The notes below the pieces were generated by a model, which saw only the letters and a program-made list of their open reading frames with translations, was not told the DNA's origin and did no database searches. A stretch of DNA of 45,872 bases from an uncultured Clostridium sp. (GTDB lineage: Bacteria > Bacillota > Clostridia > Christensenellales > CAG-138). Shown here in pieces: positions 6,869-15,679 of this stretch (positions are counted from its first letter, which is position 1; each line of letters begins with the position of its first letter). The stretch covers positions 1-45,872 of the forward strand of contig UQNF01000010.1 of NCBI GenBank assembly GCA_900542285.1, in the 5' to 3' direction. Made by a program: the position numbers and the translations under genes.

Positions 6869-7627
6869 ATGACAACCAAAGAATTTGCAAAACTCTGCGG
6901 TGTGGAGAAGCGAACGCTGTTTTATTATGACCAGATAGGGCTTCTGAAGCCGGAGACGGTGCTTGAAAACGGTTATCGCGATTATTCGCAGGAGCAGGTC
7001 AAAAGGCTGGAGGACATCAAGTTTTTGCAGGCGACGGGGCTCAGCCTTTCGGAGATCAAGGCACTTCTGATGAACGAGGAGGAAGGCGGCAACGTAAAGA
7101 TAGTCGAGGAGTGCGTAAGGCGTGCAGAGGAGCAGATAATCAGAATGAGCAACGGAAGAAACTACCTGCTTCACCGAATGGAGCTGAGGAACAGCTACCT
7201 GAACCATATCGGCGAGGAGTACTTCGTCGAGCATATGGAATCGAGCAAGCTCTCAATCATACGCCCGGACTATCGTCCCGGAATGTCCGTCAACTATCAT
7301 AGCCTTGGATACTATTTGGGCGTTGCGGAGGATGCCGAGACGCTGAAGCCCAAATACTTTTTCAAGCATGCCCTGCCGGGAGAGGACTATATCCCGTTTG
7401 TTGAGGACGATTATATGTGCCTGTTTATAGAACGTACCGATAGACTTTATTTGCCTCCGTGCGTTGAGAAATTCGTTGCAAATGTACGTTCAATGGGCTA
7501 TTCGATTGAAGATACCGTATACGTTGAGGATCTGCCGTCATGGATAATTGATAAGCCCAAGACAGTAATCGTCAGGCTATCGGTCAGGATACTCGCAGTG
7601 CCGGACGCTGCAAAAAGCAACGAATAA
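6869..7627 (+). CDS. MerR-family transcriptional regulator with GyrI-like effector domain
   Basis: A 252-residue regulator. Residues 1-70 form a MerR winged helix-turn-helix (KEFAKLCGVEKRTLFYYDQIGLLKP, then NGYRDYS and LEDIKFLQATGLSLSEIKALL), followed by a dimerisation helix to about 110. The C-terminal portion is a GyrI-like/multidrug-binding-type domain, as in BmrR relatives, rather than a short metal-binding tail, so a small organic ligand is likely. The ATG at 6869 is chosen because CGGAGGGA lies eight bases upstream; the frame extends 12 codons further without support. A perfect operator at 6804-6820 lies between it and a divergent MerR-type promoter, so it probably autoregulates and activates the minus-strand transcript. 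Confidence 0.88.
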   Translation: MTTKEFAKLCGVEKRTLFYYDQIGLLKPETVLENGYRDYSQEQVKRLEDIKFLQATGLSLSEIKALLMNEEEGGNVKIVEECVRRAEEQIIRMSNGRNYLLHRMELRNSYLNHIGEEYFVEHMESSKLSIIRPDYRPGMSVNYHSLGYYLGVAEDAETLKPKYFFKHALPGEDYIPFVEDDYMCLFIERTDRLYLPPCVEKFVANVRSMGYSIEDTVYVEDLPSWIIDKPKTVIVRLSVRILAVPDAAKSNE

Positions 7628-7695
7628 AAAGAGAAACTATGCCGAACAAACCCATATGGGAGCTCAGCAACACAATGTTTCTCAGTCAAAAAGAA

Positions 7696-7730
7696 AAACA
7701 GGGCCAACAACTGCGGTTGGCCCTGTTTTG
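7696..7730. terminator. Bidirectional terminator between convergent genes
   Basis: AAACAGGGCCAAC (7696-7708) pairs with GTTGGCCCTGTTT (7716-7728), 13 bp, flanked by A-rich sequence on one side and TTTT on the other. It serves both the merR gene and the dockerin gene. Confidence 0.85.
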
Positions 7731-7785
7731 CAATCAGTCGTATATCACCCTAAAGTTCGGGCGAAATCTTCGTTATGCTTTTTAA

Positions 7786-10143
7786 TTACTGTATCACCAT
7801 ACGGAGAGTTAATAAAGCATCGCTGATATCGACGTCGCCGTCACCGTTTATGTCGGCAAGAGCGAGCACGCTTTCATCGAGCTCTGCAAGGCCCAGCGTA
7901 TGACGGAGGATGAGCAGTGCATCGTCTGAAGTTAGAATGCCGTCGTTATTGACATCGCCAAGGATGGGTTCGGGTGCCGGGACTCCAATGATGCGTATGG
8001 TATCGAGAAGCAGACTCATTATGTCGGTGCAGTCATGATGACGCCATGCGAGATAGATGGTCTGACCGGCATATGCGGAGAGATCGACAGTCCTTTCCTC
8101 ATAGACGGTATTGCTGAGCGTCTCGGAGATCAGCACCTCGGTGAAGTCACTCACGGAGTTGCCGGAGGTGGAGATGTAAAGGGTGTAATGTTCGCCGACA
8201 TACCCGTCGCATGAAACATAGTAGCTGAGCGTGAGCGCCGACATGTCATCGGGAAGTGTGATGGACGGAGAGATGAGGTAGTTGTTGGGGGTAAGGGGAT
8301 AATCCTCATCGAAGGAATCAGAGCCTGCATAGCCGCCCGCTCCGCCATGAGCCCTGCTGCCGGAGCTGAAATACCATGTATTATCGCTGTTCGGGCTGGT
8401 ACGCGTCCAACGCCCGGCAGGATTGTTATCAAAGTCTTCGGTGAAGATATAGAGAGTGTTGATAACGATCACGTCTATTGTATCGGAGAAATTGCCGTCG
8501 TCGGTGGTGATGGTGACGGTGGTGGTTCCGGCAGCAACGCCTATGATCACGCCGTTCTCGTCAACCGTCGCTATCTCTGTGTCTGCGGACTCAAAGCTGA
8601 CGGCCTTGTTGGTTGCGTCGGCAGGAAGGATGGCATATGTGGGCGCAGAGGAGCCGCCGATGCCGATGGTAACGCTGTCATCGTCAAATGTCACGCCTTC
8701 AACGGGGATGAAATGATGTTCGTTCACCTTGACTGCATATGCACCGTAGGTATAGTAGTTGAACGCGGAAATGATGATGCGGTAGGTGCCGGTTGCAGGG
8801 GCGACGACGTTGAGCTGCTGACCATAGCCAAGGCCTGCGCCGTCGTCGTTGGCGACAAGGTAGCTGCCGTCGGGAGCAATAACGTTGAGGTAGGTGTCAT
8901 AGCGGGTAACGCCGTCGGGGGCATAGCTTAGGAAGTCATAGGTAACTCCCTCGGTCAGTTCGACAGAAAATGCGGCGCAGTTGGTGGTGGACCAATAGCT
9001 TGTGGTTGGGTTGGCGCGTGGGAAACGGATCTGCTGGCTTTCGCCCCAGATGATGGTTCCGGTGTATTCCGTGTCAACCAATATGGGAGTGTATTCAATA
9101 TCGTCAATGCCGGGCACATCGTCAAGGCAGAGCACATGCAGTGTGATGCTTGCTGAAAGGCCGTTCACGGTAGTGGCTGTCAGCACGCAGTCGGCACTTT
9201 CGGTAAGTCCGGAGGCAGCGGTTACTCTGCCGCCCGAAACGGTTACAAGGCCTTCTGGCTCACAGCTCCAGGTGACACCGGTATCATAGGCGTCGGCAGG
9301 GGAAACGGTTGCGATGATGTTGGTGGTGTAAAAGCCCGTGGGGAGAGTTCCTTCGCTGAAGTTCAGCGTTATACCGGTCGGTTCAATAGGATCCGGCACG
9401 CTCACATGGCATACGGCCTCGATATTGTTGACGGTGGTGGCGGTGATATCGCATTCGCCCGGAGCAACTGCGGTAACAACGCCGTCTGAAACGGTCGCGA
9501 CTTCTTCATCGGAGCTTGCCCAGGACAAATCGGTCATGGTCGCGTCCTCGGGAGTGAAAACGGGGACGATGGTCTCGGGGTGTCCAATGGAAACTGTCAG
9601 GCTTTCGGGGATCTCAAGGCCGGTTACCGGAGTTGGCTGGACAACATGAATGTTATCGATCCAAACGGTATCATCGTTCCTGTTGACACTGCTGTCCTTT
9701 GTGTAGCGTAACTCGACGGTGTATTCTCCTGAGCTCTCAATGGCATAGGTCTTAGTGGCCCAATCGTTGATGCCGGAGAGAGTATGTGAGGAAACGATAT
9801 TGCCGTTTACCGCAAGAATAAACTTATCGTAGGTGGGTTCGGTGCTCGTCTTGACATCGTAACAGAACATGGAACCTGCTTCGGCGGTGAAGGTAACGCT
9901 GACCTTGGATGTACTGTTGTTGATGTTATAGTTGCCGCTCTTTGCACAGATGCGGCCCTCCTGGGTGTCGTCAACCGTCATCGGATTGACAATGTCGTTG
10001 ACAAACGTGAGCGTACCGCCCTCAACGTTGAGCGCCGCATCCAGTTCGTCGTCGAGCGGACGGATCTCTGCAAACGCAGCAAAGCACATTAGCGCCATAA
10101 ACACTGCAAGCAGAAGAGAAAGGGACTTGTTTAGATGTTTCAT
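7786..10143 (-). CDS. Secreted Big2-repeat protein with C-terminal type I dockerin
   Basis: A 785-residue exported protein. A signal peptide of about 25 residues (basic start, then LLLAVFMALMCFAAFA) is followed by a beta-sandwich region (about 35-165), two Big2-like immunoglobulin domains (about 170-340, with SWASSDEEVATVSDGVVTAV and VTWSCEPEGLVTVSGG), a PPC-like domain (about 365-470), a third Big2 domain (about 480-560), a cleaved-adhesin-type lectin fold (about 565-720) and a dockerin (about 726-785). The dockerin has two calcium loops, DVNNDGILTSDDA and DINGDGDVDISDA, each followed by a hydrophobic helix. No catalytic domain is evident. It probably attaches to a cohesin-bearing surface protein and acts in adhesion or glycan binding. 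The start at 10143 has GGAGGAGG upstream; an earlier ATG overlaps that site. Confidence 0.85.
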   Translation of the reverse strand: MKHLNKSLSLLLAVFMALMCFAAFAEIRPLDDELDAALNVEGGTLTFVNDIVNPMTVDDTQEGRICAKSGNYNINNSTSKVSVTFTAEAGSMFCYDVKTSTEPTYDKFILAVNGNIVSSHTLSGINDWATKTYAIESSGEYTVELRYTKDSSVNRNDDTVWIDNIHVVQPTPVTGLEIPESLTVSIGHPETIVPVFTPEDATMTDLSWASSDEEVATVSDGVVTAVAPGECDITATTVNNIEAVCHVSVPDPIEPTGITLNFSEGTLPTGFYTTNIIATVSPADAYDTGVTWSCEPEGLVTVSGGRVTAASGLTESADCVLTATTVNGLSASITLHVLCLDDVPGIDDIEYTPILVDTEYTGTIIWGESQQIRFPRANPTTSYWSTTNCAAFSVELTEGVTYDFLSYAPDGVTRYDTYLNVIAPDGSYLVANDDGAGLGYGQQLNVVAPATGTYRIIISAFNYYTYGAYAVKVNEHHFIPVEGVTFDDDSVTIGIGGSSAPTYAILPADATNKAVSFESADTEIATVDENGVIIGVAAGTTTVTITTDDGNFSDTIDVIVINTLYIFTEDFDNNPAGRWTRTSPNSDNTWYFSSGSRAHGGAGGYAGSDSFDEDYPLTPNNYLISPSITLPDDMSALTLSYYVSCDGYVGEHYTLYISTSGNSVSDFTEVLISETLSNTVYEERTVDLSAYAGQTIYLAWRHHDCTDIMSLLLDTIRIIGVPAPEPILGDVNNDGILTSDDALLILRHTLGLAELDESVLALADINGDGDVDISDALLTLRMVIQ

Positions 10144-10383
10144 GATTGCCTCCTCCATATGGATAATAGATTAGATAGATTATATTCTAATACTTTTTAA
10201 CATCTAAAACAAGCCATTGTATTGCCGTATATTGATATATTATTATTCCGATGAGGTACAATGCCATTGATTCGGGGCATCTCTATTCTATTTCACCGTC
10301 AATAATCATTACAATTTCATTCCTTTTTCAAAATGGATTTTGCACAAAACTGCATAATCCTGCAACGCAAAAGTGCCGGCAAA

Positions 10384-10429
10384 TAAAAAATCAGGCCATC
10401 GGGCTTTAATCCCCGCCTGATGGTCTGAT
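10384..10429 (-). terminator. Terminator of the sigma/anti-sigma operon
   Basis: ATCAG.CCATC.GGC (10390-10404) pairs with GCC.GATGG.CTGAT (10415-10429). On the minus strand the hairpin is followed by TTTTTTATTT (10380-10389). The rest of the 10144-10503 gap is AT-rich, with no further gene seen. Confidence 0.8.
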
Positions 10430-10503
10430 AATGTCGTGCGGCTTATTGTGTGCAGGCAGGGCGATTCTTGTGTTTAGCTACCGCCCAAGCGTAATGCTGA
10501 TGA

Positions 10504-11469
10504 CTACCGTGAAGTATGTCTCCCGACTTTACGTATCTCCTTTTTGATACTAAAGAGGTTCAAGGCGAAGAGCATAGCGCAATATATCAATACAGCGATC
10601 AGCATGATAAGGAAAAAATCTCTGACTTCTGAATACGATACCGTGCTAAACTGCAGCACGCAGAAGTATCCGATTGCATACGAAACGGGCAGAAGAATTA
10701 TCCTTTCAAGCCATAATCTTGCCTTTTTACGCCTTCTCAAAAAGGCAAATGCGGCAAGGCATACGAAAAACAGTGTGCCGGCTACAAGCAGCAGATAAAA
10801 CAGCGACAGCCCCGGCAAGGAAACAGACCCTTCAAAGTTTGCATAGTGTTCTCCGTAGATCAAAACATCTGCAGCGTCGGAAGTGCCGTTCCGATAATTC
10901 TGTGAATAGCAGATGACGATGGGAGAATCATCCTCTAATCTGACCACCGCAAACTGCGGCCCTCGTTTTCCGAACATGTTGTCCCAAATTGTAGACCATG
11001 CTTCGATGTAGTAAATCTTTTGTCCTCCTTCTTCGATTCTGTCCTGATATAGCCTGTACCCGGTGACTTTTTCATCAAATGAGATCAATACAGAGTGATC
11101 GACCTCTGTGATGTCAAGCAGCTCGGGCGAATACGGATAATAATTAGGCGCAGTCAAAAAACCGAATACGGATACTGCGATAGCGAGCAGTAATGCGACT
11201 GTAAGCAGTATCGTTTGTACTTTCTTTGCAAAAAGGGTTTTCTTAACCCTTAAGAGGAAGCCAATGTCGGTATCGGCTTTGGTAGGAACATCGGTTTTTT
11301 CCATCCTGTCCAGCTCCGCGCGGCAATCTGAGCATTCATTAAGATGACGGAGCACAAAATCGGCGGTTTCGTCGCTCAACAGCTTTTCTTCATAAAGCGG
11401 AAGAATGTCCCTCACAATGCAGCATTCATTTTCCTTTTTTATTGTTTTCGTTGTTCTCATTGTTATCAT
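10504..11469 (-). CDS. Membrane-anchored anti-sigma factor with zf-HC2 domain
   Basis: A 321-residue protein. The N-terminus (about 15-55) is a zinc-binding anti-sigma domain with the spacing CC...HLNECSDC (His-x3-Cys-x2-Cys). One membrane helix follows near residues 85-106, then an extracytoplasmic domain, then three or so further helices after residue 220. Such proteins hold a cognate ECF sigma factor at the membrane until a signal releases it. The gene overlaps the 3' end of the ECF sigma gene by 44 bases and has GGAGGA five bases before its ATG, so the two are co-translated. The signal sensed is unknown. Confidence 0.8.
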   Translation of the reverse strand: MITMRTTKTIKKENECCIVRDILPLYEEKLLSDETADFVLRHLNECSDCRAELDRMEKTDVPTKADTDIGFLLRVKKTLFAKKVQTILLTVALLLAIAVSVFGFLTAPNYYPYSPELLDITEVDHSVLISFDEKVTGYRLYQDRIEEGGQKIYYIEAWSTIWDNMFGKRGPQFAVVRLEDDSPIVICYSQNYRNGTSDAADVLIYGEHYANFEGSVSLPGLSLFYLLLVAGTLFFVCLAAFAFLRRRKKARLWLERIILLPVSYAIGYFCVLQFSTVSYSEVRDFFLIMLIAVLIYCAMLFALNLFSIKKEIRKVGRHTSR

Positions 11470-11965
11470 TTTCCTCCAATCTCTTCTGAATCATTTTTCG
11501 GGCACGGTGATAGGTGACGCAAGCCCAGTTCTCGCTTTTTGAGAAAAGCCTGCCGATCTGCGAAAAACTTAACTCTCCTAAAACCCTCCACATAAAAACC
11601 TCCTTGTATGGTTCATGAAGATCGTGCAGCGCAGACCGTATGGATGACAGCTCATCCTTACGCAGCAGAAGCCCTTCCGGCGTTTCCTCAAACGGGATCT
11701 GCTCCAATTTTTCAGTGTCCGCAGCCCGGTCGAGCCGCTTGTTCTTCCTCATATATGAGAAATAACTGTTTTTTGCTATTTGGCAGAGCCAAACGCGAAT
11801 GTCGCATTCACCGCGGAAACCATCAAGTGACGATAGTGCCTTGAAGAAGGTATCGCTCGTTATTTCGTCGGCAATGCTGTCGTTATGCGACAATCGCCTG
11901 ACATACTGATATACATAGCGGAAGTATTTCTCATAAAGCTTATCGAAGTCCTGCATTTCCGGCAT
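11426..11965 (-). CDS. ECF-type RNA polymerase sigma factor
   Basis: A 179-residue sigma-70 family protein of ECF size. Region 2 is visible as YEKYFRYVYQYVRRLSHNDSIADEITSDTFFKAL with the following RVWLCQIAKNSYFSYMRK. Region 4 is LHEPYKEVFMWRVLGELSFSQIGRLFSKSENWACVTYHRARKMIQKRL, a clear helix-turn-helix. It redirects RNA polymerase to a small regulon. The neighbouring gene is its probable anti-sigma factor. The start is the ATG at 11965, with AAAGGAGG ten bases upstream; a GTG three codons earlier overlaps that site. Confidence 0.9.
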   Translation of the reverse strand: MPEMQDFDKLYEKYFRYVYQYVRRLSHNDSIADEITSDTFFKALSSLDGFRGECDIRVWLCQIAKNSYFSYMRKNKRLDRAADTEKLEQIPFEETPEGLLLRKDELSSIRSALHDLHEPYKEVFMWRVLGELSFSQIGRLFSKSENWACVTYHRARKMIQKRLEENDNNENNENNKKGK

Positions 11966-12174
11966 TCCTACCACCTCCTTTCACCTATTTGACTCCGTAT
12001 GCACCTAAATCTTACAATGAATCACGAAATTATTCTGTATATTTTGCGGCGGACACTCTTCTGTACATGAAAAAACAAAAGCGTGACAGGACTGATGCGG
12101 TGGAAAGGATAGCCGGCTGCAGGGGCAGGGGAGAGATTAAGTTGGATTGCTTGAATAATATATTATTTGCTTCG

Positions 12175-12203
12175 TTGACATGACCGCATAAATGCTTTAT
12201 AAT
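12175..12203 (+). promoter_or_regulatory. Consensus sigma-A promoter of the ileS T-box transcript
   Basis: TTGACA (12175-12180), 17-bp spacer, TATAAT (12198-12203): a perfect match to both hexamers and to optimal spacing. Confidence 0.92.
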
Positions 12204-12214
12204 CAAACAGAATA

Positions 12215-12476
12215 TTGATAAAACGATGAGAGGGACAGGACAGCGCCGGGACCGATTCAGAGAGCTGCCGCATGGTGCAAGGCAGTGAGGGAAGGAGAGC
12301 TGTTATCACCCTTGAGCGCGCAGGCGAAGGGTGCCGATATTTTTGGCTTGCCGGATAGTCTGCGCCGCCGGTGCAGCGTTACGGCATGGAAAGAGGCAGG
12401 CAGTATCGATTTGCCTGCAAATTCGGGTGGTACCACGGTTACAGATCGTCCCGTTCGGGGCGGTCTTTTTATTTTT
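12215..12476 (+). promoter_or_regulatory. T-box riboswitch (Ile) of ileS
   Basis: A tRNA-sensing leader. Stem I contains the distal-loop element AGAGAGCTG..GCATGGTGCAAGGCAG. The specifier bulge GTTATCACC presents ATC (12305-12307), an isoleucine codon. The T-box sequence GGGTGGTACCACGG (12425-12438) carries TGGT, complementary to the ACCA end of uncharged tRNA. The terminator stem GATCGTCCC/GGGGCGGTC (12444-12452/12457-12465) is followed by T-runs to 12476. By the known T-box mechanism, uncharged tRNA-Ile stabilises the antiterminator and allows ileS transcription. Confidence 0.93.
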
Positions 12477-12514
12477 CAATATTCAATTTGCAAAAGCTTT
12501 TACGGAGGAATTTT

Positions 12515-15500
12515 ATGTACAAAAAGGTTTCTACATCGCTCGATTTCGTTGAAAGAGAGCGTGAGGTGCTGGAATTCTGGAAACAGAACCACATCTTTGA
12601 AGAATCGGTGCGGCAGAGCAGGGGAAAGCCTGCCTATACCTTCTATGACGGCCCTCCCACAGCAAACGGCCGTCCGCATATCGGGCATGTGCTGACCCGT
12701 TCCATGAAGGACATTATCCCCAGATACCGCACGATGAAGGGCTATGACGTTCTCCGCAAGGCCGGATGGGATACCCATGGCCTCCCCGTTGAGCTTGAGG
12801 TGGAAAAATCCCTCGGCCTCGACGGCAAGGAGCAGATAGAGGGCTACGGAGTTCTGCCATTTATTGAAAAGTGCAAGGAGTCCGTTTGGAAGTACAAGGG
12901 CGAATGGGAACATATGAGCGATGCCGTCGGCTATTGGGCCGATATGGAGCATCCCTATGTTACCTACACCGATGATTATATCGAATCCGTATGGTGGGCT
13001 CTGAAAACCATTGATGAAAAGGGACTTTTATACAAGGGACACAAGATAGTTCCCTATTGCCCCCGCTGCGGCACTGCGCTTTCCAGCCATGAGGTTGCTC
13101 AGGGTTACAAGGATGTCAAGGAAACATCCATATTCGTTACTTTCCCTGCAATACCGGATGAAAAGCATCCGTTTATCGATGGAAGCGAAAGCTTCATCGC
13201 ATGGACGACTACGCCGTGGACTCTTCCCAGCAATGTCGGCCTGTGCGTAAATGCGGATGAGGACTATGTAATCGTTCTGCATGAAGGAAAGAAATTTATC
13301 CTTGCAAAGGCGCTTGCAGAGAACGTTCTCGGGGAAGAGATCGAAGAGCTTGCTTCGTTCAAGGGCAGCGAGCTGATCGGCATCCACTATAAGCCCCTGT
13401 TTGACTTCACGGTCAACCACAAGGGCAAGGACGCATGGCGCATCGTTGCGGACGATTATGTAACGTTGACGGACGGTGCAGGCATCGTCCATTTGGCGCC
13501 TGCTTTCGGCGAGGACGACGCGCGAGTCGGCAGGAAGTGGGAGCTACCGTTTGTACAGCTTGTAAGCCCCAAGGGCGAGCTTACAGGCGGCACTCCATGG
13601 GATGGAATCTTCGTCAAAAAGGCCGATAAGCCCATAATCGAGGATTTGAGAAGCCGCGGAAGACTTCTTAAGGAGCTTCCCTACGAGCACAGCTATCCCT
13701 TCTGCTGGCGCTGTGATACTCCGCTTATCTATTATGCAAGGGAGAGCTGGTTCGTCAAGACGACCGCCGTTCGGGAACGTATGGTTGAGAACAATAAGAA
13801 GATCAACTGGATACCCGAGTCCATAGGCGAGGGACGCATGGGCAATTTCCTTGAGAACGTGATCGACTGGGGAATCAGCCGTGAGCGCTATTGGGGTACT
13901 CCGCTGCCCGTGTGGATGTGTCCCGACTGCGGACATTATCATGTGATGGGGAGCCGTGCGGAGCTGAGGAGCTATGCGCCCGAGGTTCCGGAGGATATAG
14001 AGCTTCATAAGCCCATGCTCGACCCGATAACATTCAGGTGTGAAAAGTGCGGCGGAACCATGAAGCGTGAACCCGTGGTCATAGACTGCTGGTTTGACAG
14101 CGGCTCCATGCCATTTGCACAGTGGCATTATCCCTTTGAAAATAAAGAAGAATTTGAGCGCCGTTTCCCGGCGGATTATATCAGTGAGGCAGTAGATCAG
14201 ACCAGGGGCTGGTTCTATACGCTTAGTGCGCTGTCGACCATACTGTTCGATAAGCCCGCATTCAAGAACTGCATTGTCCTCGGCCTTGTATGCGACAAGG
14301 ACGGCAAGAAAATGAGCAAGCATGTCGGCAACGTCGTAGCCCCTGCTGATGTACTCAATAAGCAGGGCGCCGACGCCGTTCGCTGGTATTTCTATACCGC
14401 CTCCAGTCCTTGGCTGCCCAGCCGCTTCAGCGGCGATGCCGTTTCCGAGACCCAGCGCAAGTACATGGGTACACTTTGGAATACCTATGCGTTCTATATC
14501 CTCTATGCGGATATTGATGAGTTTGATCCAACAAAGCATTCCCTTGTCAGGGAGAATCTGTCCGTCATGGATAAGTGGCTGCTGTCAAGGCTAAACACCC
14601 TTATAGGAACGGTCGATGATTATCTCGACAAGCTTCGCATAACCGAAGCAGGCAGGGAGCTTAACCGCTTCGTTGACGATCTTTCCAACTGGTATGTGCG
14701 ACAGGGACGCGAACGTTATTGGGGCAAGGAGATGACTCCGGACAAGGAAGCTGCTTATATGACCCTGTATACAGCGCTTGAGACCCTCTGCCGCTTGACA
14801 GCGCCGTTCACCCCATTCATTGCGGAGTCCATCTATCAGAACATAGTTCGCAGCGTAGATGATAATGCACCCAAGAGCGTGCATCTCACCACCTTCCCGG
14901 TCTGTGATGAAAGCTTTATTGACAAGGAACTTGAAGCAGGCATGGACAGCATTCTCAGCATCGTGACCCTCGGCCGCGCCGCCAGAAGCCTTGCCAATAC
15001 CAAGAACCGTCAGCCGCTGTCCGAGATGTTCGTTCAGGGAATCGATGAGCTTCCCGAGCTCTATACGGAGATCATAGAGAGCGAATTGAATGTAAAGGCC
15101 GTACGCTATGTTAAGGACGCTTCCGCATTTATCAGCTATCGCGTAAAGCCGCAGCTCAAGCTCTTAGGGCCGCGCTACGGCAAGCTTCTCCCCAAGATCA
15201 ATGCTTATCTCCAGCAGGACGGCATGGGCAATCAAGTCGTTGCCGCTCATGCGGAGGGCAGGAATTATGAGTTCGAGCTTGAGGGAACCCCTGTATCCCT
15301 TGGTGAAGCGGATGTTCTTGTGGATATCGTAAAGCGTGAGGGCTATGCATCGGTAAGCGACAAGGGCATAACGGTGGTGCTCAATACCACCCTCACCACG
15401 GAGCTTATCGAGGAAGGTCTTGTACGCGAGTTGGTCAGCAAGATCCAGACCATGAGAAAGGAAGCCGGATTCGAGGTCACCGATAAGATAAACATCACCC

Positions 15501-15664
15501 TCTCCGGCAGCGAAAAGGTTGCCGCAATTGCAGAAAAGTACGCCTCGGACATCATGGGAGATACTCTGGCCGTATCCCTTACCGTTGAAGCTCCCGGGGG
15601 ATATGTCAAGAACTGGGATATCAACGGCGAAGAGGTCGAGCTTGGCGTTGAACGCTGCCAATAA
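12515..15664 (+). CDS. ileS: Isoleucyl-tRNA synthetase, type 2-like
   Basis: A 1049-residue class I synthetase charging tRNA-Ile, with CP1 editing domain. HIGH motif PHIGH at 54-58 (GPPTANGRPHIGH), KMSKS motif KMSKH at 599-603, editing region around WTTTPWTLPSN, and cysteine pairs CPRCG and CPDCG/CEKCG that probably bind zinc. The length and KMSKH-VGN form match the longer, eukaryote-like bacterial type 2 enzymes, which are often poorly inhibited by mupirocin; that phenotype is inference here. The ATG at 12515 has ACGGAGG upstream. An upstream in-frame extension runs through the T-box and is not coding. Confidence 0.96.
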   Translation: MYKKVSTSLDFVEREREVLEFWKQNHIFEESVRQSRGKPAYTFYDGPPTANGRPHIGHVLTRSMKDIIPRYRTMKGYDVLRKAGWDTHGLPVELEVEKSLGLDGKEQIEGYGVLPFIEKCKESVWKYKGEWEHMSDAVGYWADMEHPYVTYTDDYIESVWWALKTIDEKGLLYKGHKIVPYCPRCGTALSSHEVAQGYKDVKETSIFVTFPAIPDEKHPFIDGSESFIAWTTTPWTLPSNVGLCVNADEDYVIVLHEGKKFILAKALAENVLGEEIEELASFKGSELIGIHYKPLFDFTVNHKGKDAWRIVADDYVTLTDGAGIVHLAPAFGEDDARVGRKWELPFVQLVSPKGELTGGTPWDGIFVKKADKPIIEDLRSRGRLLKELPYEHSYPFCWRCDTPLIYYARESWFVKTTAVRERMVENNKKINWIPESIGEGRMGNFLENVIDWGISRERYWGTPLPVWMCPDCGHYHVMGSRAELRSYAPEVPEDIELHKPMLDPITFRCEKCGGTMKREPVVIDCWFDSGSMPFAQWHYPFENKEEFERRFPADYISEAVDQTRGWFYTLSALSTILFDKPAFKNCIVLGLVCDKDGKKMSKHVGNVVAPADVLNKQGADAVRWYFYTASSPWLPSRFSGDAVSETQRKYMGTLWNTYAFYILYADIDEFDPTKHSLVRENLSVMDKWLLSRLNTLIGTVDDYLDKLRITEAGRELNRFVDDLSNWYVRQGRERYWGKEMTPDKEAAYMTLYTALETLCRLTAPFTPFIAESIYQNIVRSVDDNAPKSVHLTTFPVCDESFIDKELEAGMDSILSIVTLGRAARSLANTKNRQPLSEMFVQGIDELPELYTEIIESELNVKAVRYVKDASAFISYRVKPQLKLLGPRYGKLLPKINAYLQQDGMGNQVVAAHAEGRNYEFELEGTPVSLGEADVLVDIVKREGYASVSDKGITVVLNTTLTTELIEEGLVRELVSKIQTMRKEAGFEVTDKINITLSGSEKVAAIAEKYASDIMGDTLAVSLTVEAPGGYVKNWDINGEEVELGVERCQ

Positions 15665-15679
15665 TGAAAAGGAGCGATT

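Noticed and set aside
12371..12514. Upstream in-frame extension of ileS by 48 codons
   Set aside because: It runs through the T-box and its terminator. The ATG at 12515 has a strong ribosome-binding site and matches the family N-terminus.
13544..14539. 331-codon minus-strand frame opposite ileS
   Set aside because: Lies wholly within the ileS coding region and has no protein-like features.
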